64,000 nt of DNA from Sedimentimonas flavescens (GTDB lineage Bacteria; Pseudomonadota; Alphaproteobacteria; Rhodobacterales; Rhodobacteraceae): NCBI RefSeq assembly GCF_019264375.1, contig NZ_JAHVAI010000012.1:1-64000 (forward strand), read 5' to 3'. The notes beneath the pieces were generated by a model. It searched no databases. It was given only the letters and a program-made list of their open reading frames with translations, and was not told the DNA's origin. Both the position numbers and the translations under genes were made by a program. Shown here piece by piece: positions 1 to 9,060 of the stretch (positions are counted from its first letter, which is position 1; each line of letters opens with the position of its first letter).

Positions 1-59
1 AGATGCTGTCGCCCGTCGAGTTCGAACGGCAGCGGAAACTGAGACCCGAAGGCGTCTAG
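1..59 (+). pseudogene. C-terminal end of an IS3-type transposase (partial at window edge)
   Basis: The frame starting at base 3 reads MLSPVEFERQRKLRPEGV and then a TAG stop. The SPVEFE-type ending resembles the extreme C-terminus of IS3-family OrfB transposases, where a Ser-Pro-x-x-(F/Y)-E segment is common. Only the last 18 codons lie in the window, so neither intactness nor family can be settled. I could not identify the terminal inverted repeat in the bases that follow. Confidence 0.45.
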
Positions 60-279
60 AAAACGCGGGGCTATTCAACGAGTGGATTGATAGTGGCCTC
101 TAAGGTCCGATGGGACTCGACGAGTGAAGTAGTAGTATCCGTCTTTCCGGAAGGTGAAGGGAACCGACTTGGTCTTCGACATGGTCTACGCTCCAAATAC
201 CCCGAATAGATCAGGGGATTAAAATCAGAGCAATTTCAGATGCTTGTCGTTCTCTCACCGAGCCATTTATGGGGTGAGA
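60..279. other. Intergenic stretch between transposase tail and tRNA-Phe
   Basis: I see no convincing gene in these 220 bases. An inverted repeat of seven base pairs (TCTCACC at 253-259 with GGTGAGA at 273-279) directly follows the 3' end of tRNA-Phe on the minus strand. It could act as a processing or termination hairpin, but no U-tract follows it. The end of the presumed insertion sequence should lie in the first part of this stretch. Confidence 0.4.
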
Positions 280-355
280 TGGTGCCCGGAGGCGGATTCG
301 AACCACCGACACGCGGATTTTCAATCCGCTGCTCTACCAACTGAGCTATCCGGGC
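280..355 (-). tRNA. tRNA-Phe (GAA)
   Basis: On the minus strand this 76-nt sequence folds as a complete cloverleaf. The acceptor stem starts GCCCGGA, the D-arm carries AGCTCAGTTGGTAGAGC, and the anticodon loop is TTGAAAA-like with anticodon GAA. The T-loop is GGTTCGAATCC and the CCA end is encoded. It lies downstream of yacG on the same strand. Confidence 0.97.
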
Positions 356-527
356 ACCGGGCCATCGGCTAGGCCGATCCGGCGTTGGTGGAGGGTTACT
401 AGACGCTGGCGCGGGGGCTGTCCAGAGGGTTTTTCGGTTTTTTTGCGGATACTTGCAGCGCCAGCTTAAGAACCTCGACACGCCCTGAAAAATCACTGTG
501 CAATCAAGACAATACGCAGGAATTCGA

Positions 528-713
528 TCAGTGCAGCGCGCCTTCGGGGCCACCCGGAGCGCCGTCTTGCGGGCGCTCCTCTTCCTCGGTCAGATCGCCG
601 GGAATCACGTAGGAACCCTTCAGCCAGCGCGCCAGATCGACATCGGCGCAGCGCTTCGAACAGAAGGGGCGATATTTGTCTTCCGCCGGTTTGCCGCAGA
701 TCGGGCAGCTCAT
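528..713 (-). CDS. yacG: DNA gyrase inhibitor / zinc-binding protein YacG
   Basis: The 61-residue product has the YacG zinc site: CPIC at residues 3-6 and a second Cys pair in FCSKRC around residues 20-24, followed by an Asp-Leu-Ala-x-Trp segment and an acidic, Glu/Asp-rich tail. YacG proteins bind GyrB and inhibit DNA gyrase in E. coli. The start is the ATG at 711-713, which overlaps the TGA stop of the upstream RNase gene by four bases. The gene is therefore the last cistron of infA-maf-rng-yacG and is probably translationally coupled. A longer in-frame extension upstream is just RNase coding sequence and was not used. Confidence 0.93.
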   Translation of the reverse strand: MSCPICGKPAEDKYRPFCSKRCADVDLARWLKGSYVIPGDLTEEEERPQDGAPGGPEGALH

Positions 714-1753
714 TTCGCGGCCTCCAGAAGCTGCGTCAGGGCCACACGGTCGCGCTTGCGCTGCAGCTCGTAATTCCCCAACGGCGTCCATCCGGCAAGG
801 CTGGTCTCGGCGGCCTCGCCCTTGAAGGCCACGCGCAACTGCTGCTCCAGCGTGGCGCGGTCTTTCTTGGGCATCGGCGCGAAATCGACCGTCACCTGCC
901 CGCCCAGACCTCGCAAGCGCAGCTGGCGCGGCAGGTCGCGCGCGGCGGCGATATTGGCCTTGAGGCTGGCGGCGGGCGAGGTATCCGCGCCCGTGTTCAC
1001 ATCGACCGCGATCAGCGCGCAGGTTGGCTCAATCATCATATGGCCGCCGCCGGTCAAAGCCACGCGGGGGCTTAGCACGGTGTCGATGGCCTCCAGAACG
1101 CCATGTTCCTCGAAGCCCTCAACGATCTCGTCGGGCGCGGGCTCGGCCCATTCGCGCCAGGCCTCTTCATGCGGGGCGGGCGCATCGACCAGCAGTTCGG
1201 GCTCGCCCTCGGTATCGGTGGTCACCGCCTCCGCCAGATCGCGCATCGCGGCGATATCCTCGACGATCTCGCCATCCTCGGCGCCCTCACAGGCCGAGCG
1301 CAGGATCAGCCCCATCTCGGAGCCCTCCATGACGACCTTGGCCAGCGCGCCCAGATCCTCGCGCAGGTCTTCGTCGCGGATGCGGCGCGAGATGTTCAGC
1401 CCCGGCGCGCCCGGCGTGACGATGGCGTAGCGTGACTTGAATAACAGACGCAGCGACACCGGCAGGGCCTTGCCCGCCTCGGTCCCGCCGGTCACCTGGC
1501 AGATCACCGTCTGGCCCGGCGCCAATCCCTTGGCATCGCGCAGAAAGCCCTTCTCACCGCCGGGGAGGCGCACGAAAACGCCGCCCTGACCTTTCATCTG
1601 GCGTTCGATCAGACCGCGACAGATCGCGCCCGGCACAAGCGCCACGGCGTCCGAGCTATCGACCAGCAGATCTTCAAGCTGTCCGTCAACCATAAGCGCT
1701 GCGGCCTCAAGCCCGCGCAACTGGCCCAGAACGACCACGCGTCCCTTCATCAT
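710..1753 (-). CDS. Ribonuclease E/G family protein (short form)
   Basis: The protein has 347 residues and resembles the catalytic half of RNase E/G. An S1-like segment is interrupted by the RNase H-like region near the N-terminus, and the DNase I-like core includes [10 protein letters not shown] and TVDFAPM. These carry the two acidic residues that bind catalytic Mg2+ in RNase E. The protein is much shorter than E. coli RNase G (about 490 residues) and has no recognisable CPxC zinc link or C-terminal small domain. The ATG at 1751-1753 overlaps the maf stop by four bases; a second ATG follows at once. It probably processes rRNA or mRNA alongside a full RNase E elsewhere, which is inference. 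Confidence 0.85.
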   Translation of the reverse strand: MMKGRVVVLGQLRGLEAAALMVDGQLEDLLVDSSDAVALVPGAICRGLIERQMKGQGGVFVRLPGGEKGFLRDAKGLAPGQTVICQVTGGTEAGKALPVSLRLLFKSRYAIVTPGAPGLNISRRIRDEDLREDLGALAKVVMEGSEMGLILRSACEGAEDGEIVEDIAAMRDLAEAVTTDTEGEPELLVDAPAPHEEAWREWAEPAPDEIVEGFEEHGVLEAIDTVLSPRVALTGGGHMMIEPTCALIAVDVNTGADTSPAASLKANIAAARDLPRQLRLRGLGGQVTVDFAPMPKKDRATLEQQLRVAFKGEAAETSLAGWTPLGNYELQRKRDRVALTQLLEAAK

Positions 1754-2322
1754 GCCCCCTTGGCAGCGATTCCGGCTGCCCGCAACAGAACCGCGATTTC
1801 GGCCAGCGGCAATCCGACCACGCCGGTGAAAGAGCCCTGAATCCAGGGAATGAACGCCCCGGCAAGGCCCTGGATGGCGTAGCCGCCCGCCTTGCCGCGC
1901 CACTCGCCCGAGGCGAGATAGCCGTTCACATCCTCATTCGACAGCGGGCGAAAGCGCACGATGGTATCGACGAGACGTTCGTGCTGGCCGGTTGCCGTGC
2001 GCACCGCAACGGCGGTCAGCACGTGATGGCGCCGCCCGGACAGAAGCCACAGGAACTCGGCCGCCTCTTTCTCATCTTCAGGTTTCCCGAGGATACGCCG
2101 CCCGCAGGTCACCGTCGTATCGGCGCACAGCACGACCTCATCGGCGCCGCAATCGATCGCAGCGGCCTTTTCCCGCGCCATGCGCGCCACGTAATCGCGC
2201 GCGCGCTCGGCCTTCAGCGGGGTTTCGTCGATATCGGCGGGGCGCACCGCATCGGGGGACAGCCCAAGCTGCCCCAGAAGCTCGAGCCTGCGCGGGCTCG
2301 CCGATCCGAGAATTAGCTTCAC
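1750..2322 (-). CDS. maf: Maf-like nucleoside triphosphate pyrophosphatase
   Basis: The 190-residue product starts with the Maf signature [10 protein letters not shown] (phosphate-binding loop). It also contains the Asp-x-Asp-Glu-Thr-Pro (DIDETPLK) and LCADTTV segments of this family. Maf proteins hydrolyse non-canonical or modified nucleoside triphosphates, mainly dTTP/UTP or m7GTP, to monophosphates; the exact specificity cannot be read here. The start codon is GTG (2320-2322), overlapping the infA stop in a GTGA arrangement. It sits between infA and the RNase E/G gene in the same operon. Confidence 0.93.
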   Translation of the reverse strand: MKLILGSASPRRLELLGQLGLSPDAVRPADIDETPLKAERARDYVARMAREKAAAIDCGADEVVLCADTTVTCGRRILGKPEDEKEAAEFLWLLSGRRHHVLTAVAVRTATGQHERLVDTIVRFRPLSNEDVNGYLASGEWRGKAGGYAIQGLAGAFIPWIQGSFTGVVGLPLAEIAVLLRAAGIAAKGA

Positions 2323-2537
2323 TTGAAGCGGTAGTTGATACGACCCTTCGAGAGGTCGTAGGTGTTCATTTCCACCTGAACCTTGTCGCCGGCCAGAACG
2401 CGGATGCGGTTCTTACGCATCTTTCCTGCCATATGCGCGATGATCTCATGGCCGTTTTCCAGCTCGACCCTGAACGTCGCATTCGGCAGGAGTTCCTTCA
2501 CGACGCCGGGGAATTCGAGCATTTCTTCCTTGGCCAT
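2319..2537 (-). CDS. infA: Translation initiation factor IF-1
   Basis: The protein is 72 residues, the usual IF-1 length, and is a single S1/OB-fold domain with [11 protein letters not shown] at the start and KGRINYRFK at the end. IF-1 occupies the ribosomal A site during initiation. The start ATG at 2535-2537 has a GGAGT Shine-Dalgarno sequence a few bases upstream. An 82-base gap separates it from the nitrilase gene before it, so infA may have its own promoter. Its stop overlaps the GTG of maf, coupling an essential factor to maf, rng and yacG. Confidence 0.97.
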   Translation of the reverse strand: MAKEEMLEFPGVVKELLPNATFRVELENGHEIIAHMAGKMRKNRIRVLAGDKVQVEMNTYDLSKGRINYRFK

Positions 2538-2619
2538 GGTCACTCCTGATAAGATTACCCGCGCTATGCCGCAGGCGCGCGATACATGCGCCCGGATGCG
2601 GCAAAATTCAAGGCCAATG

Positions 2620-3522
2620 TCAAGTTTCGACCGGGGTTTCGCGCGTAATCGTGACGTCTTTGATCTGTGAAAGCTGCTCGGGCCAATGCGCGAAAGGCAA
2701 AACCCGGCCATCGGCACGGCTTTGCGCGACCAGATCAAGATCGACGCGACCGATAACCCAACCGGGCGTATCCAGCGCACCTTCGGCAATCACGCCGGTT
2801 TCGGGCCAGCCGGTGTCGGGCGGGCCGAAGATCGCGGCGGCGCCCCGGTTTTCATCGACGGCAGGGCACCAATGAGCATCGCCGACCGTCGGGGCCTGAA
2901 CGGCAACGCACTGGTTTTCCAGCGCCCGCGCCATCGCCCCCACGCGCACCCGCGACCAGCCGGCGATCGCGTCGGTGCAGGACGGCACCAGAAGGATCTC
3001 GGCCCCGGCCTCGCACAGCGCGCGCGCAAGCAGAGGGAACTCGCTATCATAGCAGATCACGATGCCAATCTTGCCAAGCGCGGTGTCGAACAGTTGCAGC
3101 CCCTGCCCGGCCGAGACATCCCAGATCTCGCGCTCGAAGCGCGTCATCATCACCTTGTCCTGATGCCCGATCCGGCCCGCGGGGCCGAAGAAGGCCGCGC
3201 GGTTGAGGCGCTTGTCACCCTCGATCACGGGGCCGGAGGGCGCCAGGATATAGACCTCGTATTGCTGCGCGAAACCCGCGAACATCTGCTCCATGGCCGG
3301 GCGGTGTCGCGCGACCTCGTGCAACGCGGTCTCGATATTGCCCGCCACCTCTGGCCCGCCAAGCGAGGCCAGTTCCATCGCCGCATATTCGGGAAACACG
3401 AGGATCCCCGCGCCCTGCCCCACCGCATGTTCGACCCAAGCGCGCGCCTTGGCCTCATAGGCCGACCAATCCTCGAGCCAGTCAAGCGGGTAGGCCGCCG
3501 CCGCGATGGTTACTTGCCTCAT
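2620..3522 (-). CDS. Carbon-nitrogen hydrolase (nitrilase superfamily)
   Basis: The 300-residue protein has the nitrilase-superfamily triad: Glu45 in FPEYAAME, Lys123 in [13 protein letters not shown] and Cys157 in [10 protein letters not shown]. Such enzymes hydrolyse amides or related C-N bonds; the substrate cannot be deduced. The upstream gene, with a four-base ATGA overlap, encodes a GNAT acetyltransferase. In many bacteria homologous GNAT and nitrilase domains are fused in a single polypeptide, so the two products probably act together. The start codon directly follows from that overlap. Confidence 0.88.
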   Translation of the reverse strand: MRQVTIAAAAYPLDWLEDWSAYEAKARAWVEHAVGQGAGILVFPEYAAMELASLGGPEVAGNIETALHEVARHRPAMEQMFAGFAQQYEVYILAPSGPVIEGDKRLNRAAFFGPAGRIGHQDKVMMTRFEREIWDVSAGQGLQLFDTALGKIGIVICYDSEFPLLARALCEAGAEILLVPSCTDAIAGWSRVRVGAMARALENQCVAVQAPTVGDAHWCPAVDENRGAAAIFGPPDTGWPETGVIAEGALDTPGWVIGRVDLDLVAQSRADGRVLPFAHWPEQLSQIKDVTITRETPVET

Positions 3523-4100
3523 AGCTCTCGCCCCCAGAATTGCAGCGGTTTTTCGGTGCTTTCAGCCTCGCCCAAATCCCGCCATTTGAAGCGCGCAACG
3601 ACGCCCGGCAGGGGCGCATAGCCGCGCTTGCGCCAGAAGGCATCGAGCGGGCGGTAATCGGCGGGCCGCATCGGGTGATCGGGCGACCGGATCACCGAGC
3701 AGAACACCGAATGGCTGCGCCCGAGGCCGCGCGCATGGGCCTCGCGCGCATCGAAAAAAGCGTGTCCGAGCCCCTGCCCGCGATAGTCCGGCAGCAGGAC
3801 CGACTCGGCGCAGTAAAAGACCTGATTCAGCGCCAGACCGGTCTGCGCGAAGGGGGCGGCAAAATCTTCGGCATGGTCTTCCAGCGGCGTTCCGGTCGCA
3901 GCGCCGACCAGCCGGGCACCGTCAAAAGCGCCGACAACCACCGCCGCCGCCGAAGCGCGGTAGCTTTCCAGATAGCCGCGCTCATAGTCGAGCGATCCGT
4001 CATAAAGATAGGGCCAGTCCCGAAAGACCGCGATCCGCAGCCGCGCCACATCGTCAAGCGCGGCGTCCAGCGCCGCGCCGGTCAGGACGCGGACCTCCAT
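3519..4100 (-). CDS. GNAT family N-acetyltransferase (paired with nitrilase)
   Basis: This 193-residue protein has a GNAT core. The acetyl-CoA binding motif is in the segment ESVLLPDYRGQGLGHAFF, with the R/Q-x-x-G-x-G/A signature as YRGQGLG. It begins at an ATG overlapping the stop of the NTF2-like gene and ends in an overlap with the nitrilase gene. The close coupling to the nitrilase, together with the existence of fused GNAT-nitrilase proteins, suggests a shared pathway. The acceptor substrate is unknown. Confidence 0.82.
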   Translation of the reverse strand: MEVRVLTGAALDAALDDVARLRIAVFRDWPYLYDGSLDYERGYLESYRASAAAVVVGAFDGARLVGAATGTPLEDHAEDFAAPFAQTGLALNQVFYCAESVLLPDYRGQGLGHAFFDAREAHARGLGRSHSVFCSVIRSPDHPMRPADYRPLDAFWRKRGYAPLPGVVARFKWRDLGEAESTEKPLQFWGREL

Positions 4101-4507
4101 CAGCTGACCTGCCGGATCCAGTCGGCGAGGTTGTAAAAGGTCGTCACACGTTGGATACGCCCGTCACGCAGCGTGAAGAAGGCACCCGCGGGCAGGATGT
4201 ATTTCTGGCCCTTGGCCTCGGGCAGACCATCGTCGCTGTGCAGATAGATCCCGTTCACCACGAATTCCGCCGCGGCGCGAGTACCCGCGTCATTGGCCAT
4301 GACCACGACGTCGCTCAGATGCTCACGGTAGCAGCGCGTCATATGGGCGTTGAAGGCGCGGAAGGCCTCGATGCCGTGGCGGATCTGGCCCTCATTGACG
4401 TGATGCTCGAAATCCTCGGTCAGCAGGGCTTCCATCCCCGCAGTATCCCCCGCGTTGAACGCGTCATAATAGGCCGAGATCGTGGCAAGGGCAGTCGCGC
4501 GGGGCAT
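4100..4507 (-). CDS. NTF2-like / SnoaL-like fold protein
   Basis: The product has 135 residues and the look of a small alpha+beta barrel of the NTF2/SnoaL superfamily: an N-terminal helix ISAYYDAFNAGD, then LLTEDFEHHVNEG, and a strand-rich C-terminus ending RVTTFYNLADWIRQV. Members are often annotated as ketosteroid isomerase-related, but the fold serves many functions. I chose the ATG at 4505-4507 because it places the conserved helix at the N-terminus. A frame extension of 15 residues upstream lacks support. It is the first gene of a three-gene set with the GNAT and nitrilase genes. Confidence 0.78.
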   Translation of the reverse strand: MPRATALATISAYYDAFNAGDTAGMEALLTEDFEHHVNEGQIRHGIEAFRAFNAHMTRCYREHLSDVVVMANDAGTRAAAEFVVNGIYLHSDDGLPEAKGQKYILPAGAFFTLRDGRIQRVTTFYNLADWIRQVS

Positions 4508-4523
4508 TGCAGTCTCCGTGGGG

Positions 4524-4979
4524 TTATTCTTTGGGCGGGCCGAAACGCTCAATCATATGGCGTCTGATCTGCTCGCGGGTGGCGCGGTAGGCCGCCAAAC
4601 GAGCCTCGCGGTTTTCGCCGGCGCCCGTTGGATCCGTGATCGGCCAGAATTCGACCGGCACATGGTGCAGCCGGGACATCTCTTCGACCATCGCGCGCGA
4701 AGCGGGCGTCAGCGCAATCACCAGATCGAATGACTCAAGACTATCCCCGAAATCCGACAATTCGTTGAAATCGCGCGAGCGGTGGCGGGTCAGATCGACA
4801 CCGATCTCATGGCACACCGCGATGGTGAAACCGTCGATCTCCAGATCCGACTTCACGCCCGCAGACTGCACATAGACTTCCCGACCATAGAGCTTCTTCA
4901 TCACCCCCTCGGCCATCGGCGAGCGCGTGGCGTTGTGGTCGCAGCAGAAAAGGACCGAATGGGGAAGACTGGGCATCAT
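4524..4979 (-). CDS. Low-molecular-weight protein tyrosine phosphatase family protein
   Basis: The 151-residue product has the phosphatase loop C-x5-R near its N-terminus (Cys13 to Arg19 in FCCDHNATRSPMAEG) and a later Asp-Pro (ITDPTGAG) in the position of the general acid. The same fold is used by thioredoxin-dependent arsenate reductases, but an arsenate role is not supported by context. It follows the UPF0262 gene with a four-base overlap. This neighbourhood (hisD, UPF0262, phosphatase, infA) is one I associate with alphaproteobacteria. Confidence 0.85.
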   Translation of the reverse strand: MMPSLPHSVLFCCDHNATRSPMAEGVMKKLYGREVYVQSAGVKSDLEIDGFTIAVCHEIGVDLTRHRSRDFNELSDFGDSLESFDLVIALTPASRAMVEEMSRLHHVPVEFWPITDPTGAGENREARLAAYRATREQIRRHMIERFGPPKE

Positions 4980-5455
4980 TTCACCGGAGCAAGAGCACAG
5001 ACGAGGGTGAACAAGCGACGCGCCGTGTCAATGTCGATCTCGGCCTTACCTTCGAGGCGTTCTTGCAAGATGCGCGCGCCTTCGTTGTGGATACCGCGCC
5101 GCGCCATGTCGATCGCCTCGATCTGGCTGGGGGGCAGTCTCTTGACCGCTTCGAAATAGCTCTCGCAGATCTGGGCATAGTCCTTGACCGCCTGCCGGAA
5201 GGGGCCAAAGGACAGGTGGAACTCGGCCACCTTGTCGCCACCCTCGGTGGAGGTGTCGAACACCAAGCGCCCGTCGCGCACTGCAAGCATCAGGGCAAAG
5301 GGGCCTTCGGGCGCGGCTTCGCCCTCGCGGCCGGGAATGGCGAAGGAATTGTCTTCGAGCAGGTCGAAGACGGCCACACGGCGCTCCTGCTCGATCTCCG
5401 GGGTCGGCGCGGACAGGCCCGAGTCGTCAATTTCCAACTTGGCGATTCGTGCCAT
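4976..5455 (-). CDS. UPF0262 family protein
   Basis: The 159-residue protein matches the UPF0262 family, a short uncharacterised alphaproteobacterial family, by its opening ARIAKLEIDD, the central FHLSFGPFRQAVKDYAQICESY segment and the C-terminal IDTARRLFTLVCAL. No catalytic motif is evident. An ATG at 5453-5455 overlaps the hisD stop by one base; a GTG one codon earlier is the alternative. It is between hisD and the phosphatase gene. Function is unknown. Confidence 0.87.
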   Translation of the reverse strand: MARIAKLEIDDSGLSAPTPEIEQERRVAVFDLLEDNSFAIPGREGEAAPEGPFALMLAVRDGRLVFDTSTEGGDKVAEFHLSFGPFRQAVKDYAQICESYFEAVKRLPPSQIEAIDMARRGIHNEGARILQERLEGKAEIDIDTARRLFTLVCALAPVK

Positions 5456-6765
5456 CACTCGTCTCCTTCATTCAGTGCCGCAAGGCGCGCACGCACCGAC
5501 AGGCCATGCGCCTCAAGGCTTTCCGACTTCGCCAGGGTTTCAGCCGAAGGGCCGATTGCCTTGAGCGATTCGGGCGTCATCTTGGCCAAAGTCGTGCGTT
5601 TGACAAAGTCGAGGACCGAGAGCCCCGACGAAAAACGCGCCGAGCGTGCGGTGGGCAACACATGGTTGGGGCCGCCGACATAGTCGCCGATCGCCTCGGG
5701 CGTATAGGCCCCCAGGAAGATCGCACCCGCATGGGTGATCTCCTCGGCCAGCCCGTCGGGATCGGCCACGCACAATTCCAGGTGCTCGGGCGCGACGCGG
5801 TTCGACAGCGCCGCGGCCTCGGAAAGATCCTTCGCCACAATCACCGCGCCGAAATCGCGCCAGCTGGCACCGGCGATGGCGCGGCGCTCAAGCGTCTCAA
5901 GCCGCTTCTCGACCGCGCGGGTAACCGCATCGGCAAAGCCTTGATCGGTGGTGATCAGGATCGACTGGGCGGATTCGTCATGTTCGGCCTGGCTGAGCAG
6001 GTCGAGCGCGATCCAGTTTGGGTTGTTGTCGCCATCCGCGATCACCAGAATCTCGGACGGACCGGCGATCATGTCGATACCGACCTTGCCAAAGACCCGC
6101 CGCTTGGCCGCCGCCACGAAGGCATTACCGGGGCCGGTGATCTTGTCCACGGGCACGACGGTCTCGGTGCCATAGGCCAGAGCCGCGATCGCCTGCGCGC
6201 CGCCGATGCGATAGACCGTATCGACACCGGCCAGCTTTGCTGCCAGCAGCACCAGCGGGTTGACCACACCGCCCGGCGTCGGGCAGGCAACCACAAGGCG
6301 CTGCACCCCGGCAACCTTGGCCGGGATCGCATTCATCAGCACCGAGGACGGATAGCTCGCCAGCCCGCCCGGCACGTAAAGCCCCGCCGCCGAAACCGGC
6401 GTGAAGCGCCAGCCCAGCATCGCGCCCGACATATCGCGCCACATCGCATCATGCGGCATCTGGCGCAGGTGGTAGGCACGGATGCGTTCGGCCGCGAGTT
6501 CCAGCGCCGCGCGCTCTGCGGGGCTGACCTTGGCGATTTCGGCCTCGATCTCGGCCTCGGAAAAGGCGAGCGTCTCGGGCGTCAGGTCGAGCCGGTCGAA
6601 TTTCGAGGTCAGCTCGATCACCGCCGCGTCGCCGCGCGCACGCACATCCGCGATGATCCCCGCCACCGCCGCATCGACATCGGGGCTGTCCTCGCGCTTC
6701 ATGCCAAGCAGTGCGGTAAAACGGGCCTCGAAATCGGCATCGCTTGTGCTGAGGAAATGCGGCAT
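5455..6765 (-). CDS. hisD: Histidinol dehydrogenase
   Basis: The 436-residue protein carries the HisD landmarks: GLYVPGGLASYPSSVLMN, the IDMIAGPSEILVIAD segment, LLSQAEHDESAQ with zinc ligands, and the APEHLEL catalytic Glu-His pair. It oxidises histidinol to histidine in two NAD-dependent steps at the end of histidine biosynthesis. The ATG at 6763-6765 is six bases from an AAGGAG sequence; a GTG one codon upstream is a little close to it. The gene is separated from hisG and hisZ, which are near 34-35 kb. Confidence 0.96.
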   Translation of the reverse strand: MPHFLSTSDADFEARFTALLGMKREDSPDVDAAVAGIIADVRARGDAAVIELTSKFDRLDLTPETLAFSEAEIEAEIAKVSPAERAALELAAERIRAYHLRQMPHDAMWRDMSGAMLGWRFTPVSAAGLYVPGGLASYPSSVLMNAIPAKVAGVQRLVVACPTPGGVVNPLVLLAAKLAGVDTVYRIGGAQAIAALAYGTETVVPVDKITGPGNAFVAAAKRRVFGKVGIDMIAGPSEILVIADGDNNPNWIALDLLSQAEHDESAQSILITTDQGFADAVTRAVEKRLETLERRAIAGASWRDFGAVIVAKDLSEAAALSNRVAPEHLELCVADPDGLAEEITHAGAIFLGAYTPEAIGDYVGGPNHVLPTARSARFSSGLSVLDFVKRTTLAKMTPESLKAIGPSAETLAKSESLEAHGLSVRARLAALNEGDE

Positions 6766-6842
6766 CACGGTCTCCTTATCCGTTCAACGGGATAGAGAGT
6801 TGCACGCCCCTCGGCAAGCGCGCGCATTCAAAAAATAAGGCC

Positions 6843-7319
6843 TCAGGACAGATCCTTGCGCATCGGGCGGCCCAAAATCCAGCGCCCCTCGCGCGGCGGG
6901 CCATCGGCGTGCCAGCCGTGATGACGGTAGAAGGCAAAAGCCGTGGCGGTCGAGGTCAATAGGCCCCGGCTGCGGCCCATCCCGACCAGCTCGGCCTCCA
7001 TCGCCGCGAGCAGCGCCGAGGAATAGCCCTGCAGCCGCGCCTCGGGGTGAACGTATAGAAGCGTGATCTTGCCGGTATCCTCCGGCATTCCCGCCCATTC
7101 GATGGCGCCGACCGCCTCGATCCGCTCCTGCCCGGCCACATAAAGCCGCCCGCCGGGTGCTGCGATCATCGCCGCCACACTTTCGGGCGTCTTGTTGGCC
7201 AGCCAGTTGGAAATCTTCGCCGGATCATCGTGATGATCGGCGCCGCACAGATCCCGGATCGACGCGCAGAGCACCTCGGAGATGCGCACGGCATCCTCGG
7301 GGCGCGCCGCGCGGATCAT
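6843..7319 (-). CDS. GNAT family N-acetyltransferase
   Basis: The 158-residue protein begins IRAARPEDAVRISEVL, a typical GNAT N-terminus, and has the motif A region in LLYVHPEARLQGYSSALL, where the R-x-x-G-x-G/S pattern is RLQGYS. It ends with the usual FYRHHGW strand. The ATG at 7317-7319 overlaps the stop of the DUF2948 gene by four bases. It lies between DUF2948 and hisD, which I expect to be adjacent in related genomes, so it may be a local insertion. Substrate unknown. Confidence 0.83.
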   Translation of the reverse strand: MIRAARPEDAVRISEVLCASIRDLCGADHHDDPAKISNWLANKTPESVAAMIAAPGGRLYVAGQERIEAVGAIEWAGMPEDTGKITLLYVHPEARLQGYSSALLAAMEAELVGMGRSRGLLTSTATAFAFYRHHGWHADGPPREGRWILGRPMRKDLS

Positions 7320-7792
7320 TCCGGATGCACCGGCGCCGCGCCCGACACCGCGCGGTAAGGTCGCGTCACGTCGCGCAAATCGACCGAGAGACATTCGGCC
7401 GTGGCGGCGATAGCGCCATCGCCTGCCAGCGTCAGCACGAGTTGCCCTACCCCGTCTTCGCCCGCCTCCCAGGCAATGTCGAGAATCGACAGAACCAGAT
7501 CACGGTCCGCCCGGTCGATACCGCTTGAGGCCACGCGGGTTACATCCGAGATCACCAGCAGCGACTGAACCCGTTCAAAGGGCCGCCCCTCTGCCTCGGC
7601 GCGCGCCTTGTCTTCCCAACGAAAGCGATTGACCAGCAGCGCCAAACGGCGGGCCTTGGCCTCCCACACGATCTCGGTGATCGGCAGAACAGCATCCTGC
7701 ACAAGCGTGGCGATCACGCCCAGATCCTCGGGCGACTCTGCCCGCAGGCTCAGCGCCCCTTCCGCCGCATCCTCGAATCGCGCGTCCGCCAT
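7316..7792 (-). CDS. DUF2948 family protein
   Basis: The 158-residue product has the features of DUF2948, an alphaproteobacterial family often found next to murA. It opens with LSLRAESPEDLGVIATLVQDAV and includes LLVNRFRWED and a C-terminal DLRDVTRPY. No enzymatic motif is visible. The start ATG overlaps the murA stop, so it is expected to be co-translated with murA. Function is unknown. Confidence 0.85.
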   Translation of the reverse strand: MADARFEDAAEGALSLRAESPEDLGVIATLVQDAVLPITEIVWEAKARRLALLVNRFRWEDKARAEAEGRPFERVQSLLVISDVTRVASSGIDRADRDLVLSILDIAWEAGEDGVGQLVLTLAGDGAIAATAECLSVDLRDVTRPYRAVSGAAPVHPE

Positions 7793-9060
7793 CAGTCCCC
7801 CTTCACCCGCTCGATCTTGGCGCCGACGGCGCTGAGCTTTTCCTCGACCCGCTCATAGCCGCGATCAAGGTGATAGACGCGGCTGACCATGGTTTCACCC
7901 TCGGCCGCCAGCGCCGCCAGAATCAGCGATACCGAGGCCCGCAGGTCGGTCGCCATGACGCGCGCGCCCTTCAGCTTCTCGACGCCATGCACCGTCGCGT
8001 GGCCGCCATGCACCTCGATCTTGGCGCCCATGCGCACCAGTTCGGGCGCGTGCATGAAGCGGTTCTCGAAGATCTTCTCTTCCAGCACCGAGGTTCCCTC
8101 GGCCGTGCACAACAGCGCCATCATCTGCGCCTGAAGGTCGGTGGGGAAGCCCGGGAAGGGCTCGGTCACCACATCGACGGCGCGCACGCGGCCGTTCTTG
8201 CGGCTGACCTTGATGCCGGTATGGGTCTGCTCGACCGAGATACCCGCCCCATCGAGCTTTTCGCAGAAGCTCTCGATCAGGTCGATGCGGCCGCCCAGGC
8301 ACTCGACCTCGCCGCCGCAGATAGCCGGAGCCAGCATATAGGTGCCCAACTCGATCCGGTCAGTGACCACCGGGTGAGTCGCGCCATGCAGCCGGTCCAC
8401 GCCCTCGATGGTGATGTCCGAAGTGCCCTCGCCCTCGATCTGCGCCCCCATGGCGCGCAGGCATTTCGCCAGATCGACGATCTCGGGCTCGCGCGCGGCG
8501 TTCTTGAGAACCGAAGTTCCCTTGGCCAGCACCGCCGCCATCAGGAAGTTCTCGGTCGCACCGACCGAGGCAAAGCGCATCTCATGCACCGCGCCCTTGA
8601 GGCCGCCGCGCGCATTGGCGTGCAGATAGCCTTCCTTCAGCTCGATCTCGGCGCCCAGGGCGGCCAGCGCGTCGATGTGAATATCCATCGGGCGCGCGCC
8701 GATCGCGCAACCGCCTGGCAGCGACACGACCGCATGGCCCAGACGCGCCAGCAAAGGCCCCAGCACCAGGTTCGACGCGCGCATCTTGCGCACGATGTCA
8801 TAATCCGCGACCGGGTTGATCTCACCATGGCACGAGGCCGCCAGAACCTTGCCATCCTGCAACGCCGTCACCTCAGCCCCGAGCGAGGCGAGAAGCTCCG
8901 TCATGGTGCGGATATCCGACAGGCGCGGCGCATTGGTCAGCGTCAGCGGCTCTTCGCTCAGAAGCGTTGCCGGCATCAGCGCAAGACATGCGTTCTTGGC
9001 CCCGGCAATCGGGATCTGGCCCTTGAGCGGCCCGTTGCCGCGTACGATGATCGAATCCAT
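7792..9060 (-). CDS. murA: UDP-N-acetylglucosamine 1-carboxyvinyltransferase
   Basis: The 422-residue protein is MurA, which transfers enolpyruvate from PEP to UDP-GlcNAc in the first committed step of peptidoglycan synthesis. It has the substrate-binding Lys22 in [13 protein letters not shown] and the flexible loop [11 protein letters not shown], with Cys118 in the position of the fosfomycin-sensitive cysteine. Length is standard. It is transcribed leftward ahead of DUF2948 and hisD, and only one base separates it from the small gene upstream. Confidence 0.97.
   Translation of the reverse strand: MDSIIVRGNGPLKGQIPIAGAKNACLALMPATLLSEEPLTLTNAPRLSDIRTMTELLASLGAEVTALQDGKVLAASCHGEINPVADYDIVRKMRASNLVLGPLLARLGHAVVSLPGGCAIGARPMDIHIDALAALGAEIELKEGYLHANARGGLKGAVHEMRFASVGATENFLMAAVLAKGTSVLKNAAREPEIVDLAKCLRAMGAQIEGEGTSDITIEGVDRLHGATHPVVTDRIELGTYMLAPAICGGEVECLGGRIDLIESFCEKLDGAGISVEQTHTGIKVSRKNGRVRAVDVVTEPFPGFPTDLQAQMMALLCTAEGTSVLEEKIFENRFMHAPELVRMGAKIEVHGGHATVHGVEKLKGARVMATDLRASVSLILAALAAEGETMVSRVYHLDRGYERVEEKLSAVGAKIERVKGD

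Noticed and set aside
4524-4979. Arsenate reductase (ArsC) for the LMW phosphatase-like gene
   Set aside because: The fold is shared, but there is no ars operon nearby and the position next to UPF0262 is a housekeeping context.
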